DNA from: an uncultured Clostridia bacterium
GTDB taxonomy: Bacteria; Bacillota; Clostridia; Peptostreptococcales; Anaerovoracaceae
Assembly: GCA_945928865.1 (NCBI GenBank)
Contig: CAMENZ010000003.1
Location: 26,501-90,500, forward strand
Direction: 5' to 3'
Length of the DNA stretch: 64,000 nucleotides
The notes under the pieces were generated by a model, which worked only from the letters and a program-made list of their open reading frames with translations, was not told where the DNA came from and searched no databases. The position numbers were made by a program, and so were the translations under genes. Shown here in pieces: positions 42,103-50,210 of the stretch (the first letter of the stretch is position 1; each line of letters opens with the position of its first letter).

Positions 42103-43269
42103 ATGGCGAATAAAAGATCGGGTTTTTTATTAAAACAGTTATCAGGTGATATGACGTATTTTTCATTTTCACCTTCTAAGTTACCTCCTAATCCCCCAAT
42201 AGATATGGATAAAGAAATGATAGAGTTATTAGTCAAGGCTCATAAAATTCTAAGTGTATTGGATGATAGAGGTAAAAATATTCCGGATATGGACTTGTTT
42301 GTTTCTATGTATGTACAAAAAGAAGCACTTTTATCATCACAGATTGAAGGTACACAGGCTACATTGGAAGATATTTTTGCTCCAGATATAGATGAAAATA
42401 TTAATGCAGATATAAATGATGTAGTTAATTATACTAGAGCCACTAAATATGCAATTGATAGATTAAAGGAATTTCCTTTATGTAATAGATTGTTGCTAGA
42501 AACTCATAAGGTGTTACTATCAGGGATTAGAGGTCAAGAGAAGAATCCCGGTGAATTTAGACACAGTCAAAACTGGATAGGCGGTTTAGGTTCAAATATA
42601 AAGACTGCACGATATATCCCACCTGATGTAAATACTATGAATCAAGCATTGTCAGATTTAGAAAAATATATAAATTTTGAAGATGAATTAGACATATTGA
42701 TTAATGCAGGTCTTATTCACTATCAATTTGAAACTATACATCCATTTTTAGATGGAAATGGTAGAATTGGTAGATTATTAGTTGTTTTATATCTATTAAA
42801 CAAAGGAATAATTAGTACGCCTTCTTTGTATTTGTCATATTACTTGAAAGAACATAGAATTGAGTATTATGATCGAATGTCGGCTGTTAGGGAGACTGGG
42901 AATTATGAACAATGGCTGAAATTTTTTATTGAAGGCATATATGTAAGTGGTAAATCTGCTATTGAAACTGCAGATAAACTTATAGCACTTCGTAAAAAAA
43001 ATCATAGCTTAATTGAAGGCGCATCATATACTAAAAGAACATTAGAAACCATGAAAAAAGTTTTTACATATTTAGAGTCACACCCTATTATCGATATTGG
43101 AAAAACTTCTCTTGATTTGCAATTATCATATAATACTATTGCGAGTTCTACAGAACGCTTTGAGAAATTAGGGATTTTGAGTTTAGCAGAAATGAAAGAT
43201 AGAAATAGGATTTATATATATAAAGAGTATCTGGATTTACTGAAGAGTGGTACCGAAACTTTTGTATAG
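42103..43269 (+). CDS. Fic-domain protein adenylyltransferase (class II)
   Basis: A 388-residue Fic enzyme, predicted to transfer AMP to a hydroxyl of a target protein. The catalytic motif HPFLDGNGRIGR starts with H213 and is fully intact. An inhibitory motif of the (S/T)xxxE(G/N) type is present upstream (S78-SQI-E82-G83), placing it in the self-inhibited class II. The C-terminal part from about residue 300 looks like a winged helix (DIGKTSLDLQLSYNTIASSTERFEKLGIL), as in many bacterial Fic proteins. GAAAGGGG precedes the ATG. It is a stand-alone gene behind an unusual inverted repeat, next to a decayed RhuM gene. Confidence 0.9.
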   Translation: MANKRSGFLLKQLSGDMTYFSFSPSKLPPNPPIDMDKEMIELLVKAHKILSVLDDRGKNIPDMDLFVSMYVQKEALLSSQIEGTQATLEDIFAPDIDENINADINDVVNYTRATKYAIDRLKEFPLCNRLLLETHKVLLSGIRGQEKNPGEFRHSQNWIGGLGSNIKTARYIPPDVNTMNQALSDLEKYINFEDELDILINAGLIHYQFETIHPFLDGNGRIGRLLVVLYLLNKGIISTPSLYLSYYLKEHRIEYYDRMSAVRETGNYEQWLKFFIEGIYVSGKSAIETADKLIALRKKNHSLIEGASYTKRTLETMKKVFTYLESHPIIDIGKTSLDLQLSYNTIASSTERFEKLGILSLAEMKDRNRIYIYKEYLDLLKSGTETFV

Positions 43270-43314
43270 TAGTCTTATAGAAATATTACAAAATCTGCAA
43301 ATAAAAACTGGCTC

Positions 43315-43343
43315 TTGAATTCTTACTAGGCTTATTGTATAAT
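43315..43343 (+). promoter_or_regulatory. Sigma-A promoter of the YebC gene
   Basis: TTGAAT (43315-43320) and TATAAT (43338-43343) are separated by 17 bases. Confidence 0.7.
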
Positions 43344-43384
43344 AAATTAAGCAAATCTATTTTAAATATTAAGGAGGTGTCTTG

Positions 43385-44116
43385 ATGGGAAGACACGGTA
43401 CAATTGCAGGAAGAAAAGCAGCACAGGATTCTAAAAGAGCTGCTATGTTTACAAAATATGCTAGAGCAATCACAGTTGCAGCAAAAGACGGGGGAGACCC
43501 GGAGTATAATGCAGGCTTAAGATTAGCTATTGAAAAAGCTAAAGCTATTTCAATGCCTAATGATAATATTACAAGAGCTATTAAAAAGGGTACCGGTGAA
43601 TTAGCCGGTGAAACTTATGAAGAACTTACTTTTGAAGGTTATGGTTTAGGTGGAGTGGCTGTAATAGTTGAAGCACTTACTGATAATAACAACAGAACTA
43701 CTTCATCTGTAAGAGCTACTTTTGATAAGTATGGTGGAAATTTAGGAACTCCAGGTTGTGTATCCTATATGTTCGCTAGAAAAGGTGTTTTAGTTATTGA
43801 AAAACCTGAAGATGATACTATTGAAGAAGATACATTGATGGAAGCTGCATTAGAAGCAGGTGCTGATGACATGGTGGTAAATGAAGATTCATTTGAAATC
43901 TATACAGAACCTGAAGTCTTTGCAGATGTTCATAAGGCGTTAAAAGAAGCCGGTTATGAATTTGTAGAAGCAGATATAGAAAGAGTTCCGGATGTAGAAG
44001 CTACACCTAAGGAAGAAGATATTAAGAAATTAGCTAAGATGATTGAACTTTTAGAAGATAATGACGATGTTCAGAAGGTTCATCATAACTGTGCTATAGA
44101 TCTTTTTGAAGAATAG
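43385..44116 (+). CDS. YebC/PmpR-family protein
   Basis: A 243-residue member of the YebC family, long annotated as transcriptional regulators. Members have also been linked to translation of proline-rich stretches; which applies here is not visible. The start GRHGTIAGRKAAQDSKRAAMF, the GYGLGGVAVIVEALTDNNNRT segment and FDKYGGNLGTPGCVSYMF are typical. I use the ATG five bases after AAGGAGGTG; a TTG one codon earlier is too close. 6S RNA follows. Confidence 0.9.
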   Translation: MGRHGTIAGRKAAQDSKRAAMFTKYARAITVAAKDGGDPEYNAGLRLAIEKAKAISMPNDNITRAIKKGTGELAGETYEELTFEGYGLGGVAVIVEALTDNNNRTTSSVRATFDKYGGNLGTPGCVSYMFARKGVLVIEKPEDDTIEEDTLMEAALEAGADDMVVNEDSFEIYTEPEVFADVHKALKEAGYEFVEADIERVPDVEATPKEEDIKKLAKMIELLEDNDDVQKVHHNCAIDLFEE

Positions 44117-44145
44117 TATAATATTACTAGAAAATTTTAAGTGAA

Positions 44146-44328
44146 TTATCCTGGATTATGCGTCGAGGACTTATAATTGAACCTACACTTTTACATTGGG
44201 AATCCGTGTCTTGACTTTATTATGTCAGGCCTTCTTGTAAAGGAAGACAGAAAAAGTTGAGTAGGGTACCCGCCTATCGATCCGATAGGTGTCAATTATA
44301 CCCTTAACGGTAATCCGGGATATTTTTT
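44146..44328 (+). ncRNA. ssrS: 6S RNA
   Basis: A stable rod-shaped RNA that mimics an open promoter and binds sigma-A RNA polymerase. The ends close as an 11-pair stem, ATCCTGGATTA (44148-44158) with TAATCCGGGAT (44311-44321). Then TATAATTGA (44172-44180) pairs with TCAATTATA (44292-44300). Inside these, CCTAC/GTAGG, TTTACA/TGTAAA and an apical TTGAC/GTCAG stem continue the rod. A small hairpin CCTATCG/CGATAGG sits on the 3' side of the bulge, as in Firmicute 6S RNAs. T residues follow the closing stem. The length of about 180 bases fits. No protein frame covers it. Confidence 0.78.
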
Positions 44329-44357
44329 ATTAAAGCCTTATAGGCAGGAGAGGAAAA

Positions 44358-47024
44358 ATGGAAGGTAGAATTGTCATAATTGACGGAAATAGTTTGATAA
44401 ATAGAGCATATTATGCTATGCAAAGACCTATGATTACTAAGGAGGGAATTTATACTCAAGGTATTTATGGGTTCTTAAATATGCTCAAAAAAATTGAAGA
44501 TGATTATGAACCAAGCCATATATCTGTTGCTTTTGATATGAAAGCACCTACTTTTAGGCACCTGGAATATGATGATTATAAGGCAGGAAGAAAATCTATG
44601 CCTCCTGAACTTGCGATGCAGATGCCTATTTTGAAAGACATTCTAAAGGCTATGAATATACATACGATGGAATTAGAGGGATTTGAAGCTGATGATTTAA
44701 TCGGTACCGTATCTAAGAAAGCAGAAGAAGCTGGGATAGAGCCTATCATAGTAACAGGAGATAAGGATGCTTTACAGTTGGCATCTAATATAACTAAAAT
44801 CGTAATCACTAAAAAAGGGGTTACGGATTTTGACATATATGATGACAAAAAAATGGTGGAAAGATATGGGCTTACGCCGTTACAATTTATAGATTTAAAA
44901 GGGCTTATGGGTGATGCATCAGATAATATTCCGGGTGTACCGGGTGTTGGTGAAAAGACAGGAATAGCTTTATTAGAGCAGTTTGGCTCTATTGAGAATA
45001 TGTTAGAAAACACATCTGAAATAAATAAAAAAGCTCTTAAACAGAAAGTAGAAGATAATGCTCAGTTGGCAATAATGAGTAAAAGATTAGCTACTATAAA
45101 TAGGGATGTTCCTATTGAAATTGACTTTAAGGAATTAAAGTTTACTGAAGCTAATTACAGTCAACTAATAGAAATTTATAAAAAATTAGAATTTAATAGT
45201 TTTTTAAAGAAATTAAAAAATATTGACCCTAAAGAAAATTCTGAACCGGTAAAAGAAGTTTCTGCTAAGGTTTTAGAAAAGATTATAATTTCTGTTGAAA
45301 GGGATCTTGCTTTACTGGAGGAACTCAGCCCTATAGAAAAAGTATTTTTAAAAGTGTTTACTGATGGTAATCATGTGGGAGAACCGGAGATAACAGGTAT
45401 TTGTCTAGCTACTGACAATAAAATTTTTTATGTAGATGCCTTAGCTTTAAGTATCAAAATTATAGTAGAAAAAATTAATGAATTGAATTTGAATTTTATA
45501 GGGAATAATATAAAAGCTGATTTATATAGTTTAATGTATTATGGATTGGATAAATTCAAGGTGATTTTTGATACTGAAATTGCTGAATATGTATTGGATT
45601 CCTCGAAAAAAGATTATAGCCTTAAGGCTCTGGTAATGGATAAATTTAATGGTATAATTCCTTCCGAATCTGATTTTTTTAAAGAAAAAGGTCAGATTAA
45701 TATGTTTGGAAATGTGGTTGAAGATTATTTAGCTTATGTTGAATTGTTAACTCATTATACTTGGAAGGTTATGGAAGTACAAGGAACTCAGATTGATGAA
45801 ATGGGTTTGGAAAAGGTACTTTATGATTTTGAAATTCCTTTAGTCGAAGTAATGGCTTCGATGGAAGTAGAGGGCATAGGGACTGACAAGGTTTTTCTTG
45901 AAGATTTTGGTAAAGAAATTCAGGGAGAAATTCAAGAATTAGAATTAAAAATTTATGACTTAGCAGGAGAAGAATTTAATATAAATTCGCCAATGCAGCT
46001 AGGTAACATTTTGTTTGAAAAATTAGGTCTACCTGCTAGCAAAAAAACTAAAAAAGGCTATAGTACCAGTGCTGATGTATTGGAAAAGATAAAAGATAAG
46101 CATTCTATTATAGAAGAAGTATTGACTTATAGAAATATAACTAAATTAAATTCCACTTATGTAGAAGGGTTAAAGCCTTTGATTTCAAACAAAGGTAAAA
46201 TACACGCTCATTTTCAACAAACTGTTACAACTACCGGAAGAATAAGTTGTACAGAACCTAATTTGCAAAATATTCCAATTCGTTCAGAATTAGGCCGCAA
46301 AATCCGTCAAGCCTTTATTTCCGGTGATGGATATACTTTTATAGGGGCAGACTATTCTCAAATAGAGCTCAGGGTCTTAGCTCATCTTTCTCAGGATGAG
46401 GCACTGATAGAGTCTTTTAACAAGAGTGAGGATATACATAAAACCACTGCTTCTAGAATGTTTGATATTCCTATGGAAAAGGTTACAGCTTTAGATAGAA
46501 GCCGTGCTAAAGCGGTGAATTTTGGTGTTATTTATGGGATGAGTGGATTTGGTTTAAGTGAAAACCTTTCTATCGGTATTAAAGAAGCTGAAAAATATAT
46601 TAAAGAGTATTTTATTAAACATGAAAAAGTTAAGGAATATATGGATAATCAAATAAAGTTGTGTAAGGCTTTAGGGTATTCTGAAACTATTTCAGGAAGA
46701 AAAAGATATATTCATGAAATCAATGCATCGAATTATATGGTTCGTCAATTAGGCGAAAGATTGGCAATGAATACACCGATTCAAGGAAGTGCAGCGGATA
46801 TTATTAAATTGGCTATGATTAAGGTTTATAATGCTTTAAAGAATAGTTTTCCTGATTCAAAACTTGTGCTTCAAGTACATGATGAACTTATAATTTGTGC
46901 TAAAAATGAAGATGTTCCTATGGTTAAAAAGCTTTTAAAAGAAAATATGGAAAGTGCTATAGATCTTTCTGTAAAGCTTTTAACAGAAGCTAATGAAGGG
47001 AAATCTTGGTATGAGCTTAAATAA
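44358..47024 (+). CDS. polA: DNA polymerase I
   Basis: Repair and Okazaki-fragment polymerase, 888 residues. The N-terminal 5' nuclease domain is complete (VIIDGNSLINRAYYA, GFEADDLIGT, GDASDNIPGVPGVGEKTG). The middle 3'-5' exonuclease-like domain lacks the acidic DxE motif (VFLKVFTDGNHVGEP at its start), so proofreading is probably absent, as in Bacillus-type enzymes. The polymerase domain has TTTGRISCTEPNLQNIP, motif A DYSQIELRVLAH, motif B RAKAVNFGVIYGMSGFGL and motif C QVHDE. Its last codons overlap the coaE start. Confidence 0.96.
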   Translation: MEGRIVIIDGNSLINRAYYAMQRPMITKEGIYTQGIYGFLNMLKKIEDDYEPSHISVAFDMKAPTFRHLEYDDYKAGRKSMPPELAMQMPILKDILKAMNIHTMELEGFEADDLIGTVSKKAEEAGIEPIIVTGDKDALQLASNITKIVITKKGVTDFDIYDDKKMVERYGLTPLQFIDLKGLMGDASDNIPGVPGVGEKTGIALLEQFGSIENMLENTSEINKKALKQKVEDNAQLAIMSKRLATINRDVPIEIDFKELKFTEANYSQLIEIYKKLEFNSFLKKLKNIDPKENSEPVKEVSAKVLEKIIISVERDLALLEELSPIEKVFLKVFTDGNHVGEPEITGICLATDNKIFYVDALALSIKIIVEKINELNLNFIGNNIKADLYSLMYYGLDKFKVIFDTEIAEYVLDSSKKDYSLKALVMDKFNGIIPSESDFFKEKGQINMFGNVVEDYLAYVELLTHYTWKVMEVQGTQIDEMGLEKVLYDFEIPLVEVMASMEVEGIGTDKVFLEDFGKEIQGEIQELELKIYDLAGEEFNINSPMQLGNILFEKLGLPASKKTKKGYSTSADVLEKIKDKHSIIEEVLTYRNITKLNSTYVEGLKPLISNKGKIHAHFQQTVTTTGRISCTEPNLQNIPIRSELGRKIRQAFISGDGYTFIGADYSQIELRVLAHLSQDEALIESFNKSEDIHKTTASRMFDIPMEKVTALDRSRAKAVNFGVIYGMSGFGLSENLSIGIKEAEKYIKEYFIKHEKVKEYMDNQIKLCKALGYSETISGRKRYIHEINASNYMVRQLGERLAMNTPIQGSAADIIKLAMIKVYNALKNSFPDSKLVLQVHDELIICAKNEDVPMVKKLLKENMESAIDLSVKLLTEANEGKSWYELK

Positions 47025-47628
47025 GAGAAGGATTATAGGTTTAACAGGCGGTATTGGCTCCGGTAAAAGTACAGTTGCTGATTACCTGAGGGCAAAAGGT
47101 ATCTCTGTCATAGATGCAGATAAAATGGCAAAATCCTTAACTGATAAGGATACTCCTATAATGGAAAAAATCAAACAAAGTTTTGGCAATGTGTTTTTTG
47201 AAGACGGTTCTTTAGACAGAAAAAAATTAGCTGAAATTATTTTTTCAGATATGGATAAAAAGATAATCTTAGAAGATTTAATAACTAAAAAGGTTGTCGA
47301 TGATATTATTATTAAAATTGATGATTTAAGAAAAGAAAACAAAGAAGGCATAACAATTATAGATGCACCTTTACTATTTGAATTTGGTTTAAATGAGATA
47401 ATGGATGAAAATTGGCTTATCACTGCTAATATGGAGCTTAGAATAAATAGGGTGATGGCAAGAGATTCGGTTATTCCTGAAGCTGTTATAAGTAGAATAA
47501 AGGCACAGATGACAGATTTTGAAAAAGCAGAGAAGGCTGATATAATAATTGATAATGATGGTTCTTTAGAAGAACTTCATAAAAAAATTGATGTACTTTT
47601 AGAAAGGTTAAAATATGAAAGCAATTAA
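47011..47628 (+). CDS. coaE: Dephospho-CoA kinase
   Basis: Final step of coenzyme A synthesis. The P-loop GLTGGIGSGKST lies at residues 10-21, followed by VIDADKMAKSL and IIDAPLLFEFGL, both characteristic. I choose the ATG at 47011, preceded by AAGGG and overlapping the polA stop, which gives 205 residues. The earlier in-frame ATG lies within that ribosome site region. polA-coaE is a common Firmicute pair. The gene overlaps the next by 14 bases. Confidence 0.95.
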   Translation: MSLNKRRIIGLTGGIGSGKSTVADYLRAKGISVIDADKMAKSLTDKDTPIMEKIKQSFGNVFFEDGSLDRKKLAEIIFSDMDKKIILEDLITKKVVDDIIIKIDDLRKENKEGITIIDAPLLFEFGLNEIMDENWLITANMELRINRVMARDSVIPEAVISRIKAQMTDFEKAEKADIIIDNDGSLEELHKKIDVLLERLKYESN

Positions 47629-49258
47629 GTTTATAAGTAGATATTGGATTTGGATTTTAACCATAATTGTAGTTATTTCTGTAATCGTTTCAAGTATAGA
47701 AATATATAAAGAAGAAGTGTTGAAAATAGATCCGGATATAACTTTTGAGGAGCAAAATTATATAAGTGTACCGGCTCAGAAGATAGATACTTTAAATCCC
47801 TTAATTTCAAATAGTGAGGACATTTATTATCTGTCTAAGTTGATTTATGAACCTTTATTTGATTATGATGAAAATTTGAATATAGAGCCAGGTTTAGTAG
47901 AAAGTTTTACTGTGAATACTGCTAAAGCGAATATAAAAATTAAACTTAAATCCGGTGTAAAATGGCATGATGGAGGTACATTATCATCTACAGATGTAGC
48001 ATTTACTATAAATGCCATTAAAAATGCAGGCAACCGTTCTGTCTATTATGATAAAGTAAGCAAAATCCATTCTGTTACAATTCAGAATAATTTAGAGTTT
48101 TATATATTTTTTAAGCATGAATTTAATGCGTCTTTGGATAATTTGACTTTCCCAATTGTACCATCAAAACAGTTTTATACCGGTTCTCAATTTGTAAATG
48201 CTAAAGACAATTTCAAACCAATTGGTACTGGAATGTATAAATTTAATTATTTTAATTCTCATAAAAAACTTAAATTGGTTCCTTTTAAAAATTATCATGG
48301 GCAAGTGGCAGATAAGGTAGTAAATGGGATTTTATTACCTGAAAAGGAACTGGCATCTAATTTAATGGATATAAAAGAAATAACCTGTTATGTAGATGAT
48401 TCTGCTAATAGAAAATCCTTAGCTAGAGATAAAGAGTTTGAAATTATAGATATAGTTTCAAATAATTTAGATTTCATATATTTTAATGTTAAAGGTCAGT
48501 ATACTTCCAACAAAGACTTCAGGCAAGCATTAGCTTATGGCATAGATATGAATAGAATTATTGAAAGCTCATATATGGAAGATGGAATAAAAGTAGACAG
48601 TATTTATTATCCTAATTTTTTAGGGGTAGAAGATACAGGAGAGTTTTATAAATTTGATGAAAAAAGGGCAAGTAAGATTTTGGATAAGCTTACTTATAAG
48701 GATTCCAATGAAGATGGAGTTTTAGAAAATCCTACAGGAAAGCCGATTTTATTGAAAATTTTAGTTAATAATGATAACTCTATGAGAACTGCTGCGGCTA
48801 AACAGATTAAAAAATATTTGAGTAAAATCGGTATAAATGCTGAGATTTTGAGTTTAGAAAAGGAAGATTATTTGAAAGCTATTAAAGGGAGAAAGTATGA
48901 CTTACTTATTACAGGTCTTCGTATAGAAGAGGGCTTTGATCTTAGAACCTTGTTTAACGGTAGAAATGATTGGAAATATAGTAATTATACTTTATCACAA
49001 AAGTTAGGACAATTGGAAATGCTTCACACTCCGGAAGAATATAAGGAATCTTTTAAAGATATAAAAACCGCTATAAATGAAGAATTACCTTATTATCCTA
49101 TTTGTTATAAAAAAATGAGTTTGATAGGTCTAAAATCTTTTAAAGCAGATAAATTACCTAAATTTAATAACTTATATGGAGCTGTAAACAGTTGGAGTTG
49201 GACTATAGAAAAGACTAAAGATACTAATATCACTAATGCTGAAGTAGATAAAAATTAG
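47615..49258 (+). CDS. Family 5 peptide-type solute-binding protein, membrane-anchored
   Basis: An extracellular substrate-binding protein of the oligopeptide ABC type, 547 residues. The N terminus holds one hydrophobic helix (WIWILTIIVVISVIVSSIEIY) with no lipobox cysteine. The protein is therefore likely held by an uncleaved helix or released, unlike the usual lipoprotein form. The family pattern is clear: IDTLNPLISN, LIYEPLFDYDENLNIEPGLVES, LKSGVKWHDGGTLSSTDVAFT and DFRQALAYGIDMNRII. No permease or ATPase gene is nearby. It overlaps coaE and is probably co-transcribed with it. Confidence 0.87.
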   Translation: MKAIKFISRYWIWILTIIVVISVIVSSIEIYKEEVLKIDPDITFEEQNYISVPAQKIDTLNPLISNSEDIYYLSKLIYEPLFDYDENLNIEPGLVESFTVNTAKANIKIKLKSGVKWHDGGTLSSTDVAFTINAIKNAGNRSVYYDKVSKIHSVTIQNNLEFYIFFKHEFNASLDNLTFPIVPSKQFYTGSQFVNAKDNFKPIGTGMYKFNYFNSHKKLKLVPFKNYHGQVADKVVNGILLPEKELASNLMDIKEITCYVDDSANRKSLARDKEFEIIDIVSNNLDFIYFNVKGQYTSNKDFRQALAYGIDMNRIIESSYMEDGIKVDSIYYPNFLGVEDTGEFYKFDEKRASKILDKLTYKDSNEDGVLENPTGKPILLKILVNNDNSMRTAAAKQIKKYLSKIGINAEILSLEKEDYLKAIKGRKYDLLITGLRIEEGFDLRTLFNGRNDWKYSNYTLSQKLGQLEMLHTPEEYKESFKDIKTAINEELPYYPICYKKMSLIGLKSFKADKLPKFNNLYGAVNSWSWTIEKTKDTNITNAEVDKN

Positions 49259-49331
49259 TTAATTTGATTAATTTGTTAAAATTTCATTTGAAATTGATTG
49301 CAAAATATGATATTATAATTTTGTTATGTAT

Positions 49332-49418
49332 GCCGGCGTGATGGAATTGGCAGACGTGCGGGACTCAAAATCCCGTCCTGGCGACAGGGTGTGGGTTCGA
49401 ACCCCACCGCCGGCACCA
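49332..49418 (+). tRNA. tRNA-Leu (anticodon CAA)
   Basis: A complete class II tRNA of 87 bases with the CCA end encoded. The acceptor stem GCCGGCG pairs with CGCCGGC; the anticodon stem CGGGA/TCCCG encloses the loop CTCAAAA with CAA at 49366-49368. A variable arm (GTCCTGGCGACAGGGT region) and a T arm with GGTTCGAACC are present. A TATAAT hexamer lies 13 bases upstream. CAA reads the leucine codon TTG. Confidence 0.97.
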
Positions 49419-49459
49419 ATAATAAATTATAATATAAATAAAATTATAGGAGATTAGAT

Positions 49460-49855
49460 ATGCCAGAAGCAACAATGCAGCAGATAGTTAGATTTGCACC
49501 TTTAGTACTTTTAGTTTTAGTGATGTACTTCTTAATGATTAGACCTCAGAAAAAGAAAGAAAAGCAAATTTCTGATATGAGAAACAGCATTCAGGTAGGA
49601 GATGAAATTATCACTATAGGTGGAATTTGTGGTAAGGTTATAAAGACTAAAGATGAAACTTTAGTTATTCAGGTTGGAGCTGATAAGGTTAAGTTTGAAA
49701 TCACAAGATGGGCTGTTTCAACTGTAACTAAAGAAGGAAGCAGACCTTATGATTCAAAGAATACTGATGAAGAAGATGAACCTAAGAAGGCTATTCCTAA
49801 AAGACTTAGAAAATCTTCCGATGTGGATGATTTAGAAAATAAAGATGTAGAATAA
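49460..49855 (+). CDS. yajC: Preprotein translocase accessory subunit YajC
   Basis: Small membrane partner of SecDF. The 131-residue protein has one N-terminal helix (FAPLVLLVLVMYFLMIRPQKKKEKQ), including the signature YFLMIRPQKKK, and a cytoplasmic domain (IQVGDEIITIGGICGKVIKTKDETLVIQ). The C-terminal tail is long and charged. It is separated from secDF by a terminator and a 355-base gap, so the two are probably transcribed independently. Confidence 0.95.
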   Translation: MPEATMQQIVRFAPLVLLVLVMYFLMIRPQKKKEKQISDMRNSIQVGDEIITIGGICGKVIKTKDETLVIQVGADKVKFEITRWAVSTVTKEGSRPYDSKNTDEEDEPKKAIPKRLRKSSDVDDLENKDVE

Positions 49856-49866
49856 TTTGCATTTTC

Positions 49867-49892
49867 AAGAACCTCTTTTGAGGTTCTTTTTT
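49867..49892 (+). terminator. Intrinsic terminator of yajC
   Basis: AAGAACCTC, loop TTTT, GAGGTTCTT with a run of T residues. Nine perfect base pairs. Confidence 0.93.
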
Positions 49893-49930
49893 GTTTTACT
49901 GTCTAATTTTGTTAAAATATGTTTTATCTG

Positions 49931-50053
49931 TTACACTACAAAATCTACAGGGGGAAACCTGTTTATGAAACTTTAGAGTCTGCAAAATCAAAACCTCAAA
50001 ATGCATAGCTTATTTATCAAATCTTCTTGTCATACAAGTTTTAAAGTTTCATT
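49931..50053. repeat. Intergenic repeat with 10-base inverted ends
   Basis: TGAAACTTTA (49966-49975) and TAAAGTTTCA (50044-50053) are perfect inverted copies about 68 bases apart. The same gap holds TTACACTACAAAATCTA (49931-49947), 15 of 17 identical to 595-611 in the gap before purE, and ACAGG/CCTGT around GGGAAA. GTTTCATTAG also occurs in both gaps. This may be a degenerate mobile or dispersed intergenic element. Confidence 0.35.
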
Positions 50054-50115
50054 AGGCATCTAAAGAAAAACATTAAAAAAAATTATAAAAAATATTGAAA
50101 AATACACTTTTCTAC

Positions 50116-50144
50116 TTGTAACCGGAGGCAAAAAGTAGTAGAAT
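50116..50144 (+). promoter_or_regulatory. Possible secDF promoter
   Basis: TTGTAA (50116-50121) and TAGAAT (50139-50144) are 17 bases apart, within the gap that follows the yajC terminator. Neither hexamer is perfect. The leader would be about 60 bases. Confidence 0.4.
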
Positions 50145-50210
50145 AAAATGTATTATAAAATGCATAAACTATGTGCATATGAATAAATTTATTATGAGAG
50201 GACTTATGAA

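Noticed and set aside
42103..43269. Fic gene as part of a two-gene toxin-antitoxin pair
   Set aside because: No small antitoxin frame lies immediately upstream or downstream, and the self-inhibitory S-xxx-EG motif is within the protein, as in solitary class II Fic enzymes.
44576..45013. 145-codon minus-strand frame
   Set aside because: Antisense shadow of the conserved 5' nuclease domain of polA.
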